Source of the DNA: Orientallactaga sibirica
Lineage: Eukaryota; Chordata; Mammalia; Rodentia; Dipodidae
Assembly: GCA_036365145.1 (NCBI GenBank)
Contig: JAEOAD010000240.1
Location: 620,001-684,000, forward strand
Direction: 5' to 3'
Length of the DNA stretch: 64,000 bases
Part shown: piece by piece, positions 46,640 to 58,800 of the stretch
How positions within the stretch are numbered: the first letter of the stretch is position 1
Layout of the letters: each line of letters starts with the position of its first letter
Notes under the pieces: model-generated
Databases searched by the model: none
Seen by the model: only the letters and a program-made list of their open reading frames with translations
Told to the model about the DNA's origin: nothing
Position numbers and translations under genes: made by a program

Positions 46640-49600
46640 GAATAAATACATATCTTTCAATAATAACTCTTAATATCAATGGCTGCAATACCCCAACCAA
46701 AAGACACAGGCTTGCAGGCTGGATTAAAAGGCAGGATCCTGCCATCTGTTGCCTCCAAGAAACTCAACTCTCAATAAAAGATAGAAACCTTCTTAGGGTG
46801 AAAGGATGAAAAATGGTATTTAGAGCCATTGGGCCTAGGAAACAAGCAGGGGTTGATATTCTAATTTCTGACAGGATAAATTTCAAACCAACATTAGTGA
46901 GGAAAGATAAATAAGGTCATTTTATACTGATTAAAGGAACACTCCAACAGGAGGAAACTACAATCCTAAAAATATATTCACCTAACAGGGGGGCTCCCAA
47001 TTTCATCAAACACTATTAGACTTAATATCAGAGATAACACCAAACACAATAGTAGTGGTTGACTTCAATACCCCACTCTCATCACTTGACAGGTTATCCC
47101 AGCAAAAAATAAACAGAGAGACATCTGGATTAAATGATGTCATGGAATAAATGGACCTAACAGATATATACAGAACGTTCCATCCAAACGCTGCAGAATA
47201 TACATTTTTCTTAGCAGTACATGGAACATTCTCTAAAATTGACCATATATTGTATCACAAATCAAATCTTAACAAATATAGGAAAACTGAAATAATCCCT
47301 TGTATGCTATCTGACCACAATGGGATTAAACTGCAAATCATCAACAAGAAAAACTACAGAACATACACATATTCATGAAGAATAAATAGTACACTATAGA
47401 AGGATGAATGTGTCATTGAAGAAATTAAAAAGGAAGTCAATAAATTCATAGAATCAAATGATGATAAGAATAAAACATACCAAAAATCTTTGGGACACAA
47501 TGAAGGCAGTTCTAAAAGGGAAATTAATAGCTCTTTGTGCCTATATTAAGAAATTAGAGAGTTCACAAGTAAACAATTTAATGCTTCACTTTAAGGCCTT
47601 GGAGAGAGAAGAACAAGGCAAACCAAAAATCAATACACGGGAAGAAATAATAAAGATTAGGGCAGAAATTAATGAAATAGAAACCAATAAAATATCCAAA
47701 GAATCAGTGAAAAAAGAGTTGAAAGGATAAACAAGACTGATAAACCCTTAGCAAATATGACCAAAAGAGAGAAGAGACAAAAATTAATAAAATTAGAGAT
47801 GAAAAGGGCACCATTACAACAGATACTAAAAAAAATTCAGAAAATCATATGGACATACTTTAAGAATATATATGCCTCTAAGTTTTAAAACCTGAAAGAA
47901 ATGGATGATTTCAGTGATTCATATGACCTACCAAAATTAAATCAAGATGAGATAAACCATTTAAATAAAGTACGGAGATCGAAGCAGTTTTAAAAAGTCT
48001 CCCAACTAAAAAATGTCCAGACCCAGATGGATTCACTGGTGAATTTTACCAGACATTAATGGAAGAACTAACACCACTGCTTCTCCAATTTTTCCATAAA
48101 ATAGAAAAGGAAGGAATTCTACCAAACTCTTTCTGTGAAGGAAGTATCACCCTGATAACTAAAACTGGACAAAGACAGAACAAAAAAAGAAAATTACAGA
48201 CCAATCTCCCTCATGAACATAGATGCAAAAATTCTCAACAAAATATTGGCAAACAGAATACAAGAATATATCAGACAGATTATTTATCCCAACCAAGTAG
48301 GCTTTATCACAAAGATGCAGAGATGGTTCAACATATGCAAATCAACAAATGTAATAGACCATATAAATGGTCAGAAGGACAAAAATCACATGATCATCTC
48401 AGTAGATGCAGAAAAGGCATTCGACAAAATCCAAATCCCTTCATTGTAAAAGTATTACAGAAACTGGGAACAGAAGGAAAATATCTCAACATAATAAAAG
48501 CTATTTATGACAAACCTATAGTGAACATAATACTAAGTGGGAAAAATTTGAAGCTTTTCCACTAAATTCAGGAACAAGACAAGGGTGTCCACTTTCCCCC
48601 CTTTTATTTAATATAGTACTGGAAGTCTTAGCTATAGCAATAAGGCAATAAGGCAAGAGACACTCATAAAAGGGATACAAATTGGAAGGGATGAGATCAA
48701 ATTATTGTTATTTGCAGAAGATATGATTCTACACATAAAGGACCCTAAAGACTCTACCAGCAAACTGTTAGAGCTGATAAACACTATAGCAATGTAGCAG
48801 GATACAAAATAAACACACAGAAATCAGTAGCTTTTCTATACACTAACAACAATCATAAAATAAAGTACCTTGGAATAAACTTAACCAAAGAAGTGAAGGA
48901 TCTCTACAGTGAGAGCTTTAAAACACTCAAGTGAGAAATTGCAGAAGACACAAGGAAATGGAAAGACATCCCATGTTCTTAGATTAGAAGAATCAATATT
49001 GTGAAAATGTCAATCTTACCAAAAGCAATCTACACATTTAATGTGATCCCCATTAAAATCCCAATAGCATTCTTCACAGAAATAGAAAAAAAAAAAAAAA
49101 AAAACAATCTAAAAAAAAAAAAAAAAAAAAAAAAAACCTCAAATAGCCCAAAGAATTTTGGGCAACAAAAATCAGGCTGGTGGTATCACCATACTGATTT
49201 TAAGTTATATTACAAATACATAGTAATAAAAACAGCATGGTATGGGCACAAGGATAGATGTGTAGATCAATGGGACAGAATAGAAGACCCAAATATTAAT
49301 CCAGGCAGCTACAGCAATCTGATTTTTGACAAAAATTCGAAAAATGTTCATTAGAGAAAAGATAGCCTCTTCAACAAGTGGTACTGGGAAAACTGGGTAT
49401 AGAAGGATGAAAATAGATCCTTGTCTCTGTCCATGAAGTCCAAGTGGATCAGGGACCTTAATGTCATACCTGAAACTCTGAAACTGCTAGAGGAAAAGGC
49501 AGGGGAAACCCTTCAACATATTGGCATAGGCAATGAGTTTCTGAATATAACCCCAATTGCTCAGGGAATAAAACCACTAATCAACCACTAGGATCTCATG

Positions 49601-51400
49601 AAATTACAAAGCTTTTATACAACAAAGGACATAGTGAATAAAGAGACAACCTACAGAAGGGGAGAAAATCTTTGCCAGCTATACATCTGACAGAGGATTA
49701 ATATACAGAATATAAAAGAACTCAAAAAACAGAACAATAAGAAATCAAACAATGCAGTTAAAAAATCTACAAGGTTACCCCCCCCCAAAAAAAGACAGAA
49801 TTCTGTCAGAGTTATTGGTGACCCACCAAAGGTTAATGGTAAGACCCTACTGTCGAAGATAGCATACATGTGTGAGACCAAGCACAGAGAGACCAGGCCA
49901 GAATCTGGAAGAAGGTCAGTCCCCAGACAGTTAGCTAGTCTAGTACCAGAGGGTGCTACACGAGCAACTGGGGGAAAATGTCCGACAATGGTCCAAACAA
50001 CTTGAAGTCTAAGATACCCAGCAGGAAACAACTTGACGTAATGCTCATACAAGTGCAGTAGTGGCAAACAGCCATGGTGGGTAACCAACTGCTCTTGATT
50101 TGGCTAACAGATCCACTCAGTGGAATGCAACTCATTGCTGGAACTGGGAAATAAGTCAAAACCAGGTACAAAAAATAAGCTCAGTCTCCAAGAGCAAGAT
50201 ACCACCAAATATGGGCTAGAAGAGAGCCAACGCATACAAAATTCCCTCCAAAACATAGATGGTCATCCCTTCTACCTAGTACTAACTTTTCTCTCCGTTG
50301 GAGAATTTGCTTATCTTTTTTCAGGTGGACAACGAACCTGAAGGGAGGATCAGCTAACCACACCTCACCAGCTGAAACCATAGAACAACACAGGGGAAGG
50401 GCAAGAGTTCAGCGTTCATGGCGATCACGACACCAGAAAAAGGCTGAAGGAGATAAACACAGAGAACATCCAACTCTAACTAAGCCAGATATACAGAGAC
50501 ACAGAAGCTCCCAAAAACCTCATCACTGAAAAAGAACTAAAATGACCCCAAAGTGGCTCAGGGAAACTCGCGGAAGAGGGGGCGGAAAGATTGTTAGAGT
50601 CACAAGTTGGGGCATTATGCACAGAGACTGGGGCCTACACCCCAGAACTCTGGACTAACCTCACAATGCACAACCCACATTCCCCATTGATGAGGGTCCC
50701 TTTCAAAGTGGGAGGACAGGGAGGAGGACAATGGAACCAATACTATGAATGTAAAATCAGAATAATATAAATAAAAAAAAATGAAAAAAAAATGGGCTAT
50801 GGAACTAAATAGAGAGTTCTCAGAAGAAGAAATACAGATGGCATATAAACATCTAAAAATGTGTTTTACATCCTTAGCCATCAGGGAAATGCAAATTAAA
50901 ACTTCTTTGAGATTCCATCTCACTCCTGTCAGAATGGCTAACATCAAGAAAAATGACAATAAGTGTAGGCGAAGATGTAGAAAAAGAGGAACACTTCTAC
51001 ACTGTTGGTGGGAATGTAATCTGGTCCAGTCATTATGGAAATCCATGTGGATGTTCTTGAGACAGCTAAAAATAGATTTACCATATGATCCAGCTATAGC
51101 ACTCCTAGGCATATATATGAAGGACTCTTCTCACTCCCTTAGAGATACTTGCACAATGATGTTTACTGCTGCTCTATTCACAATAGCTAGGAAATGGAAG
51201 CAGCCTAGTTGTGCCTCCACTGATGAATGGATAATAAAGATGTGGTACATTTACACAATGGAGTTCTATTCAGTGGTAAAGAAAAATGAAATTATGAAAT
51301 TTTCTGGGAAATGGAAGGATCTGGAAAGGATTACACTAAGTGAGATAACCCAGGCTCAGAAATCCAAACATCACATGTTCTCTCTCATATGTGGATCCTA
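46640..51400 (+). pseudogene. L1 ORF2, broken (copy A)
   Basis: Endonuclease region near 46660-47370 (block 'DHNGIKL' at about 47320), RT with '[16 protein letters not shown]' and '[14 protein letters not shown]' (48213-48449), and the catalytic box reading FAED near 48713. A second run from 50781 to 51401 is open for 206 codons and carries the C-terminal part (HCWWECN and 'WKSMWMFLRQLKIDLPYDPA'). Two long A-runs at 49087-49136, numerous frameshifts and the nested 1-kb insertion make it non-functional. Confidence 0.85.
49767..50785 (+). mobile_element. nested, 5'-truncated L1 3'UTR
   Basis: Starts 'ctacaaggttacccc' (compare 'cctacaaggtttccccaaag' at 36080) and follows that 3'UTR to an A-rich tail at 50765-50785. 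The L1 ORF2 of copy A stops just before it and resumes right after ('atgggctatggaactaaata'), so it is a later insertion. An A-rich stretch on both sides hides the exact target duplication. Confidence 0.88.
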
Positions 51401-53978
51401 GTTAAAAATGCATAGACTTGTGTGTGAGCTGGAACCAAAAATTGGTACCAGAGGCCAGTAAGCTAGAAAAGGCTTATAAGGGAGGGAGGAGAAGGAAGGA
51501 CTTAAGGGGATGGTATTGTATATATGAAATAGAAGAACAGATTATAGGCAGGGGAAAGGCCTAAGTGAGGCCAAGGGAAGAGAATGTGTAAAGAAGGACA
51601 GGGGGTGGGTCAATCAAAATTCAAGATATTCTGAATAAGACTTATGTAAACTTACTTTTTTGAATATTGGCACATCCAGACGCTATAGATTGTTACTAGA
51701 AAATTTTCAGTGCCTGCAGTGTGATACCTTCCAATGAGTTGTTGGCCAGGTAGGTCCCTGTTGCCTTCAAAACATTACAGGCTATTGCCAAGGTTCTTGA
51801 TTTCCCTTGAGAAACAGATGGTAAGACCCTATTGCTGAAGACCTCACTTTCCTGGGCAGCAAGGTCACTGAGAAATCAAGCTAGTGTTGAGCAGAAAACC
51901 TTCTCCCTGTAGACCAGCCAACTGAAAGATGCAAAAAGCTGCACTGCATGTAGTTGTATGGGAGACAGAAGTCATCAGCAGTGAAAACAGTGGACACTGA
52001 AAATTCAAGTTTGGCCAGACAGGCCAAATGACAGAACAGGTGCACGAGTGGTATGTCTGCTCTTGGGGAAACCAACTGCTCCCTAATTGGATTGAGGACC
52101 ACTCTATAGGAGGGAATACATGCCTGGTACTGAAAAAACTAATCAAAAGTCTATGGCTGGTGAGGTCATGAGCCTTACAGGTATAAAGCCTGTTCTTGTC
52201 TGGCTAAATGTATATATTATTCCCACCAAACTGTCCTGAAAGCACTACACTTAAACATTCATATTCACATATTAATGCTACTCTCACTCCTGGTTAGAGA
52301 AGCTTCTCTTTTCAGATGGTGATAACCACTGGGATGACCCAAAAGGCAACATAGTGCTGAGAAGAATAGACGGAGGAGTGTCCAGCACTGAAATATCCCT
52401 ATCACACCCTCCAAGACTCAGGGTCCATTGTGGAAGAGGGGGCGGAAAGAATGTAAGAGCCAAAGGAGGGATACGACTCCTTACAATGCAACTGTCCAGA
52501 CAGAAATTGGCCTCATTATCCATGACCTTGCAGTGCCTAGCAATACCTTCACAAGACCCTTATTATAGGAGAAAAATATGATGACATCAAATTAAAAGAG
52601 AGACTAATGGAGAGAGGGAGGGGATATGATTGAGAGTGGAGTTCTGAAGGGGAATGGGGGAGGAGAGGGAAATATCATGGTTTATTGTCTGTAAGTGTAG
52701 AAGTTGTCAAAAAACAATAGAAAACACAAAGGATAAAAATTGTTCCTTGGCTAAGATGGCAGCATAGGAGCCACAACAAACCAGATCAGGGAGGGATTTA
52801 AGCAAAACTACACTCTTCTTCAGAAAAGAGCAGAATATTTTTTTCTGGGAAACAGCAGAAAAGCAGGAGATGGCCAGAATCCCACTGTGGAGCTTGTGGC
52901 CCAATCCACAGCAGCCTGGTCCACTGCAGCATCGAGCTGCTGCCCCGAACAGCTGAGCTGCCACCACCTGAGCCACCCCAGCCCCAACCCAACAGGCATG
53001 CCTAGCAGCAGCAATAGACACCAAACAAGGGGACTTTCCAACCTCATCAGTCTCCTCACAAAAGCCCAGAAATCAAAAAAAAAGTCTGCTAAGCTACTGA
53101 AAGAGGTACAGGGGAACAGTGTGAGCAACTACAGGCTTTCTGAACTCGCCCATCCCCCAAACATCAGAACTGCAGTGAAGTTCCAGCATTCAGCTCCCAG
53201 CAGCATCGTATCCAGCACTGTGGAGGCAAGCTCAAGCTCCGCAGCACATTAAGAGCAGTGCATCCAGCACAGCTTAGCCAAGCTCCACAGCTCAGGGAAT
53301 GAGGTGGGCACTCAGCCTTGGTGAGTTTGGAATCCACACCAAAAGGTAACAAGGCTGGCTGACAAAAAAAAAAAAAAAAAAAAAAAAAAGATACATAGAC
53401 CTGCATTGGAAGTGCTAATCTATCTTTCCAGGTCAGGGCAGGTTATGGGTTACATGGTTGTGGTTGGCCTTACCATTTTCAAAAAAGCTGAATATGGGGT
53501 GTTGGATATTGCTGCCTGTAATACTTTTAGATTTGGAGGGCCTTTATCTTTTGCTTTTCTCATTATTGGGGGGCAGGGTCTGATCCAGGTCTAGGCTGAC
53601 CTGGGACCCAAGTCAGAACAAAATCCTCTACCTCCTAGCTGACAGGACTAAGGGTGTAGAGCAACACACATCCTTAGGGATTTTGACCTTATAAGACTGT
53701 TTGTTTTAATTCCCACACTTGTATACTCTGTGCTCATTTTAATTGAATGTGTATTTTGCTCAGTTGAAGTTTAGAACTTGCCAGTAAATTGTTTCACCAG
53801 TCCATTACAATACTTGCTTAACAAGCAAATTCAACAGCTAGGATTACTTCTGAGGTTGGATTTGGGTACAAGTGCTACACTTGGCACCTTAAAGTCATAT
53901 CCTGAAAGTATATAAAGGTGGATCACCACCTCTAAGAACACTGCAGATAAATAGAAAATCTAAGCATCAAATCAATCC

Positions 53979-55060
53979 ATGATGCAAAAGTCACTACATT
54001 ATAATGCAAGAAACACAAAGAATAAAGACAATGCAATCCCACCAAATATTACAAATCCATCAGAATTGTTCACCAATGAGACTGTTTTAGATGAAATTCC
54101 TGACAAAGATTTCAAAAGAATGATGTTATCTATACTCAAACAAATGAAAGAAGAAATAAAAGAAGAAATCAAAAGAATTGAAGAAGAAAACAAACTCTTG
54201 AAAGAGAATACAGAGAACCAGATTAATGAAATAAAAAGGTCATTACAGGACATGAGCAAGGAAATAGAAATACTGAAGAAAAACCAGGCTAAAATCCTAG
54301 CTCTGAAGAACACAGTCAATGAAATAAAAAAAACTCTGTGGAAAGTCACACCAGTACAATGGATGAAGGAGAGGACAGAATATCTAAACTAGAAGACCAG
54401 GTGGCAGATCTAATACAGTCCAACAAAGACAAAGACAAGCTAATAGAAAGGTATGAATGGGAACTCCAAGACATCTGGGACACTACGAAAATATCAAACA
54501 TTAGAATTCAAGGTATAGCAAAAGGGGAAGAATTTCAATCCAGAGGCTTAGTAGGTATTTTCCACAAAATTGTAGAAGAAAATTTTCCCCAAATTGGGAA
54601 TGAAATGCCAATGCAGATACAAGAAGCTTTTATAACACAAAACAGACAAAACCTAGAAAGATCCTCTTCTCACCGTGTTATAATTAAACTACTAAACACG
54701 CAAACCAAAGAAAATATATTGAAAGCATTTAGAGAGAAAAAGCAAGTGACCCTGAAAGGGAAACCCATCAGGATCACAGGAGATTACTCAACAAAAACTT
54801 TAAAATCCAGAAGGGCCTGGAGTGATATATTCCAAGTTCTGAAAGATAAAAACTGTCAACCAAGATTATTTTATCCTGCAAAGCTATCTTTCCAAATTGA
54901 TGGAGAAATAAGGACATTCCACAACAGACAGGCTAAAGGAATTTATGGCAACTAAACCAGCTCTACAGAAAATACTTGTAGGAATCATTCAAGCTGAAGA
55001 CAAAGCAAAACACACCCAGCAGGAAATAGGAAAAAATAAACCATACTCAAATAACAGTTA
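53979..55060 (+). pseudogene. L1 ORF1 (copy B), one main frameshift
   Basis: 137 codons open from 53979 (coiled coil 'ENKLLKENTENQINEIKRSL') and a second open run to 54955 in another frame, overlapping near 54330-54390 where an A8 run sits. The second part holds 'DRISKLEDQVADLIQSNK', the RRM-like 'SNIRIQGIAKGEEF' and the C-terminal domain with 'QPRLFYPAKLSFQIDGEIRT'. Better preserved than copy A, but a second frame change near 54930 also breaks it. Confidence 0.87.
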
Positions 55061-55109
55061 AATCAAGTGAGTAAAGGGAAAACAGGAAGAACTACAAAAC
55101 AAGAAAAAT

Positions 55110-56029
55110 GGTGAGAATAAATAGACATCTTTCAATAATATTCTTAATATCAATGTCCCAACCAAAAGACACAGACTTGCAGACTGGATTAAAAAGCAGG
55201 ATCCTACCATCTGTTATCTCCAGGAAACTCACCTCTCAAAAAATAAAAAAAAAAACTTCTTAGGGTGAATGGTTGGAAAAAGGTATTTCAAGCAAATGGG
55301 CCTAGGAAACAAGCAGGAGTTTCTATTCTAATTTCTGACAGGATAGACTTCAAACCAACATTAGTGAGGAAAGATAAAAAAGGTCATTTTATACTGATTA
55401 AAGGAATACTCCAACAGGAGGACATTACAATCCTAAACATATATGCTGCTAACATGGGGGCTCCCAATTTCATCAAACACTATTAGACTTAAGGTCAGAG
55501 ATAACTCCTAACACAATAATAGTGGGTCACTTCAATACCCCATTCTCATCACTTGACATGTCTACCCAGCAAAAAATAAACAGAGAGACACCTGCATTAA
55601 ATGATATCATGGAACAAATGGACTAACAGCTATATACAGAACATTCCATCCAAATGCTGCAGAATATACATTTTTCTAACCAGCACATGGGACATTCTCT
55701 AAAATAGACCATATAATAGGACACAAATCAAATCTTAACAAATATAGGAAAATTGAAATAATCCCTTGTATGCTATCTGACCACAATGGGATTAAACTGC
55801 AATTCAGCAACAAGAAAAACTGCAGAGCTTACAGAAATTTATGGAGACTAAACAGTACATTATTGAATGATGTATGGGTCATTGAAGAAATTAAAAAGGA
55901 AATCAAGAAATTCATAGAATCAAATGATGATAAGAATACAACATAACAAAACCTTTGGGACACAATGAAGGCAGTCCTATGAGGGAAATTTATAGCTCTA
56001 AGTTCCCATATTAAGAAATTAGGGAGTTC
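55110..56029 (+). pseudogene. L1 ORF2, endonuclease part (copy B)
   Basis: From about 55110 to the provirus. Open run 55265-55486 includes 'GVSILISDRIDFKP' and 'LNIYAANMGAPNFI', typical for the AP-type endonuclease; 'LSDHNGIKLQ' follows near 55780. Interrupted by stops and then by the provirus. Confidence 0.85.
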
Positions 56030-56034
56030 ACAAC

Positions 56035-56590
56035 TGTGATGGTTAAGTTTCTGTCAACTTGATTTGTTTAGGAATCCACAGACATTCCTCATAAGTGTGT
56101 CTCTGAGGCTGCCTCTAGGAAGCATTAACTAAAGGAAGAATCCTTCCCCCAGGGGTAAGCCTTCCCCCAGAGTGGACGGCCCAGAGTCGACAGCCCCTCT
56201 TGGAGGAGGGGGCCGGTTAATAAAAAGGAGCTCTGGGAAGAAAGGCTCTCTATCCCACCTGGCTGCCGGTGCTGCTAGCTGCTTGCCACTGGGTGCTTGC
56301 TGCTTGGTGTTTTCCGCTTGGTACTTGCTGCTTGGTGTTGCTGCTTTCCAGTGTGGACTGAAGACCAGGGTGGACTGAAGAGCAGCATCTCTCCAGGAAG
56401 CCTCCAGGCCTTCAGTGCTGGATTGGGACTGCTGAGGCCTCCAGCCTTGTGGACTGAGCAGCTACCGGGTTGCTTGACTCTCGGGCCTGCAACCTGTTGT
56501 TGCTGGACTGTGTAAGCTAATCCAATAAATTCCCTTTTAATACAATTCATTCTATCCATTCTGTTCCTCTAGAGAACCCTGACTAATACA
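56035..56590 (+). repeat. ERVL 5' LTR
   Basis: TGTGATGGTTAAG...GACTAATACA, 556 bp. Contains a TATA-like 'ttaataaaaagg' (about 56217) and AATAAA at 56524-56529 ('ccaataaattccc'). Flanked on the left by 'acaac'. Confidence 0.95.
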
Positions 56591-56595
56591 GATTG

Positions 56596-56610
56596 TGGTA
56601 CCAGGAGTGG
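56596..56610 (+). promoter_or_regulatory. primer-binding site, tRNA-Leu
   Basis: TGGTACCAGGAGTGG, five bases after the 5' LTR, is complementary to the 3' end of a tRNA-Leu with CCA, where reverse transcription would start. Confidence 0.88.
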
Positions 56611-56634
56611 TTCTAGAGAAACAGAATTGTAAGG

Positions 56635-58020
56635 ATGGATTTCCCTAGTAGGCTTGGTGCTCTGTGGAGTTGGTTCTCCAACTTCAGTGCCACTAAAGGC
56701 TCTGCTGGTAATAAGGAGAGCACTTTAAGTGGTAATAAGGAGGGCACTAATAATCCATGGTGTGCACTATTTAATGAACTCCATGAGATAGATGTATTTA
56801 GTGATTCTGAGTCATATCTTGTGAGGAGCAAGGAATTTAGTGACTCTGTATCTAGAACTTTTGAATATTTGTGGAAAAGTAAGATGAATGATGATGCTGG
56901 ATGGTTTCTTCTGGCATCTCTAGATAAACTGTTGGGAGAAAAGCAGAAGCTCCAAAAGGAAATTTCCAAGCTTAAGACCCACATACATGATCTGAAGGTT
57001 TCTAAGGGTGCCCTGGAGGAAAATCTCCTGTCTAGTCAGAACAGGGCTCGAATTGCAGAAAACCAAACTCAAGCTCTCATTGTAAGATTAGCTAACTTGC
57101 AGTGTAAGCTCAATTCCCAGCCTCACAAGCTATCAGAAGTTAAAGTGAGGGCATTGGTTGGAAAAGAGTGGGATCCCATGATTTGGGATGGGGATGTATG
57201 GGAAGACCCTGAAGAATCTGGGGACATTGAACTCTCAGATTCTGAAGAAGTTGTTTTGCATGAGAATGTGGCTTCCCCTCCTTTAGCTGCAGGTGCATCC
57301 CCACTCCCACCCCCTGAAGTATTGCCTTCTCCACACTTGCCTGAGGGAATCACTACTTCTTTCTCTGAGGAAGCAGCAATGACCCTCCCTGCAGGATGTG
57401 CTGATGCTTCTCAGAGCCCACCCATCTTTGCCTCGAGGCCTATAACAAGGCATAAGGCTAGGCATGCCCCTAAAGGGGAGTTAGAAAGAGTGACTCAAGA
57501 GGAAGTGAGATACACCCCTAAAGAACTTCAGGAGCTTTCTAACTTGTACAGGCAGAAGCATGGGGAATATATGTGGGAATGGATTTTAAGAGTGTGAGAT
57601 GATAGAGGAAGGAATATAAGATTAGATCAAGCTGAATTTATTGAAATGGGCCCACTGACCAGAGATTTTAGATTTAACACTGCAGCTCATGCAGTTGGAA
57701 GAGGTGCCAAGAGTTTATTTGATTGGTTGGCTGATGTATGGATCCAAAGATGGCCTACTGTGAATGAGCTTGAGCTGCCTGATATCCTTTGGCTTAATGT
57801 TGATGAAGGGATTAAGAGGCTCAGAGAACTTGGAATGCTGGAGTGGATTTACCATGTAAACTCATCTTTAAACCCGCAATGGGAGTGTCCAGAAGATGTG
57901 CCCTTCATTAAGACTATAAGAAACAGATTTGTGAGGGGAGCACCAGCACACTTCAAGTCCCCAATCATTGGTCTTTTATGTAAAGAAGAATCACAGTGGG
58001 AGCCGCAGTTGCTGCATTAG
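56635..58020 (+). pseudogene. ERVL gag
   Basis: One frame from ATG 56635 with a single stop (TGA at 57595-57597) after 320 codons, then open to 58020. The first part has a coiled coil (about residues 95-165, 'KQKLQKEISKLKTHIHDLK') and an acidic, proline-rich middle. The part after the stop is capsid-like ('AHAVGRGAKSLFDWLADVW', 'LELPDILWLNVDEGIKRL'). ERVL gag is the source of the mouse restriction gene Fv1 (family knowledge). A frame change near 58000 follows. Confidence 0.88.
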
Positions 58021-58480
58021 GTGACTTAGATGCAATGGGTCTAACTGGCTCTCGGGGTAACAAGGGCCAAGTATCAGCACTGAATCGCCAAAGGCAAGAT
58101 GAGCATGTTTACCGTAATGGACAGCACAGGCAAAACAATGCTCGTAACAGTATGACTCGTGTAGACCTTTGGTACTGGCTGCTTAATCATGGTATTCCCA
58201 AAAGTGAAATAGATAAAAAAAACCTACTAAGTTCCTGCTTGATCTGTATAAGCAGAAAAGTTCCAGAGCAAAGAACCAAAAGGCCACTTTGAATTATAGC
58301 AACAGAGAATCAAGGCCTTTTAACCAGTTTCCAGACTTGAGCCATTTTACAGATCCTGAGCCCCTTGATTGAAGGGGTGGCTGGGTCCCTTTGAGGAAGG
58401 ACCCTCCCATAATCCCCCAAAGTTTCAATATTAAGCTTAGTCCTATCCTTCCTCAGAGGGACTGATGGCCTTTTGCTAGG
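58021..58480 (+). pseudogene. ERVL gag/pro junction
   Basis: Open run 57996-58292 in another frame looks like gag C-terminal sequence (VDLWYWLLNHGIPKSEID). After it come further frame breaks before protease begins. No zinc knuckle is seen. Confidence 0.6.
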
Positions 58481-58800
58481 GTAACTGTACACTGGGAAAA
58501 GGAAATAATCAGACTGTTCAGGGCTTACTGGACACTGGCTCTGAAATGACAATGATTCCAAGAGACCCCAACCGGCATCGTGGCCCTCCAGTTAAAGTAG
58601 GTGCTTATGGAGGTCAGGTGATCAATGGAGTTTTGGCAAATGTTAGACTGACAGTAGGTCCAGTGGGTCCCCAAACTCATCCTGTGGTTATTTCCCCAGT
58701 CCCAGAATGCATAATTGGGATAGATATACTTAGGAGCTGGCAAAACCCCCACATTGGTTCTTTGACTTGTGGGGTGAGGGCCATTATGGTTGGAAAGGCC
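58481..58800 (+). pseudogene. ERVL protease
   Basis: Aspartic protease with the catalytic LLDTGSE motif (DTGS codons 58531-58542) and the downstream '[11 protein letters not shown]' (ILG/IIG flap-end motif). It is open into RT in the same frame as gag. Confidence 0.85.

Larger units (their letters stand above)
44331..52738 (+). mobile_element. long L1 LINE (copy A), near full length
   Basis: Contains a 5'UTR (44331-45500), broken ORF1 (45503-46586), broken ORF2 (about 46640-51400) and a 3'UTR (51400-52738). It is enlarged by a nested L1 3'UTR at 49767-50785. Antisense to ROS1 in the large intron 36. Its 5'UTR parallels that of copy B at 52740. Confidence 0.88.
52740..56034 (+). mobile_element. 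long L1 LINE (copy B), 5' part
   Basis: Begins near 'ccttggctaagatggcagca' with an AAGATGGC motif (52753-52760). 5'UTR to 53978 with a poly(A) of about 25 inside it (53364-53388); ORF1 53979-55060; ORF2 from about 55110. Interrupted at 56034 by the ERVL provirus and continued at 63010. Confidence 0.88.

Noticed and set aside
52707..53252. overlapping open frames of 80 to 120 codons on both strands
   Set aside because: They lie in the GC-richer L1 5'UTR and have no recognisable motif. A biological ORF0 cannot be excluded but is not supported.
56172..56515. open frames in the ERVL LTRs (also 62591-62934)
   Set aside because: They lie within non-coding LTR sequence, recur in both LTRs and show no protein family.
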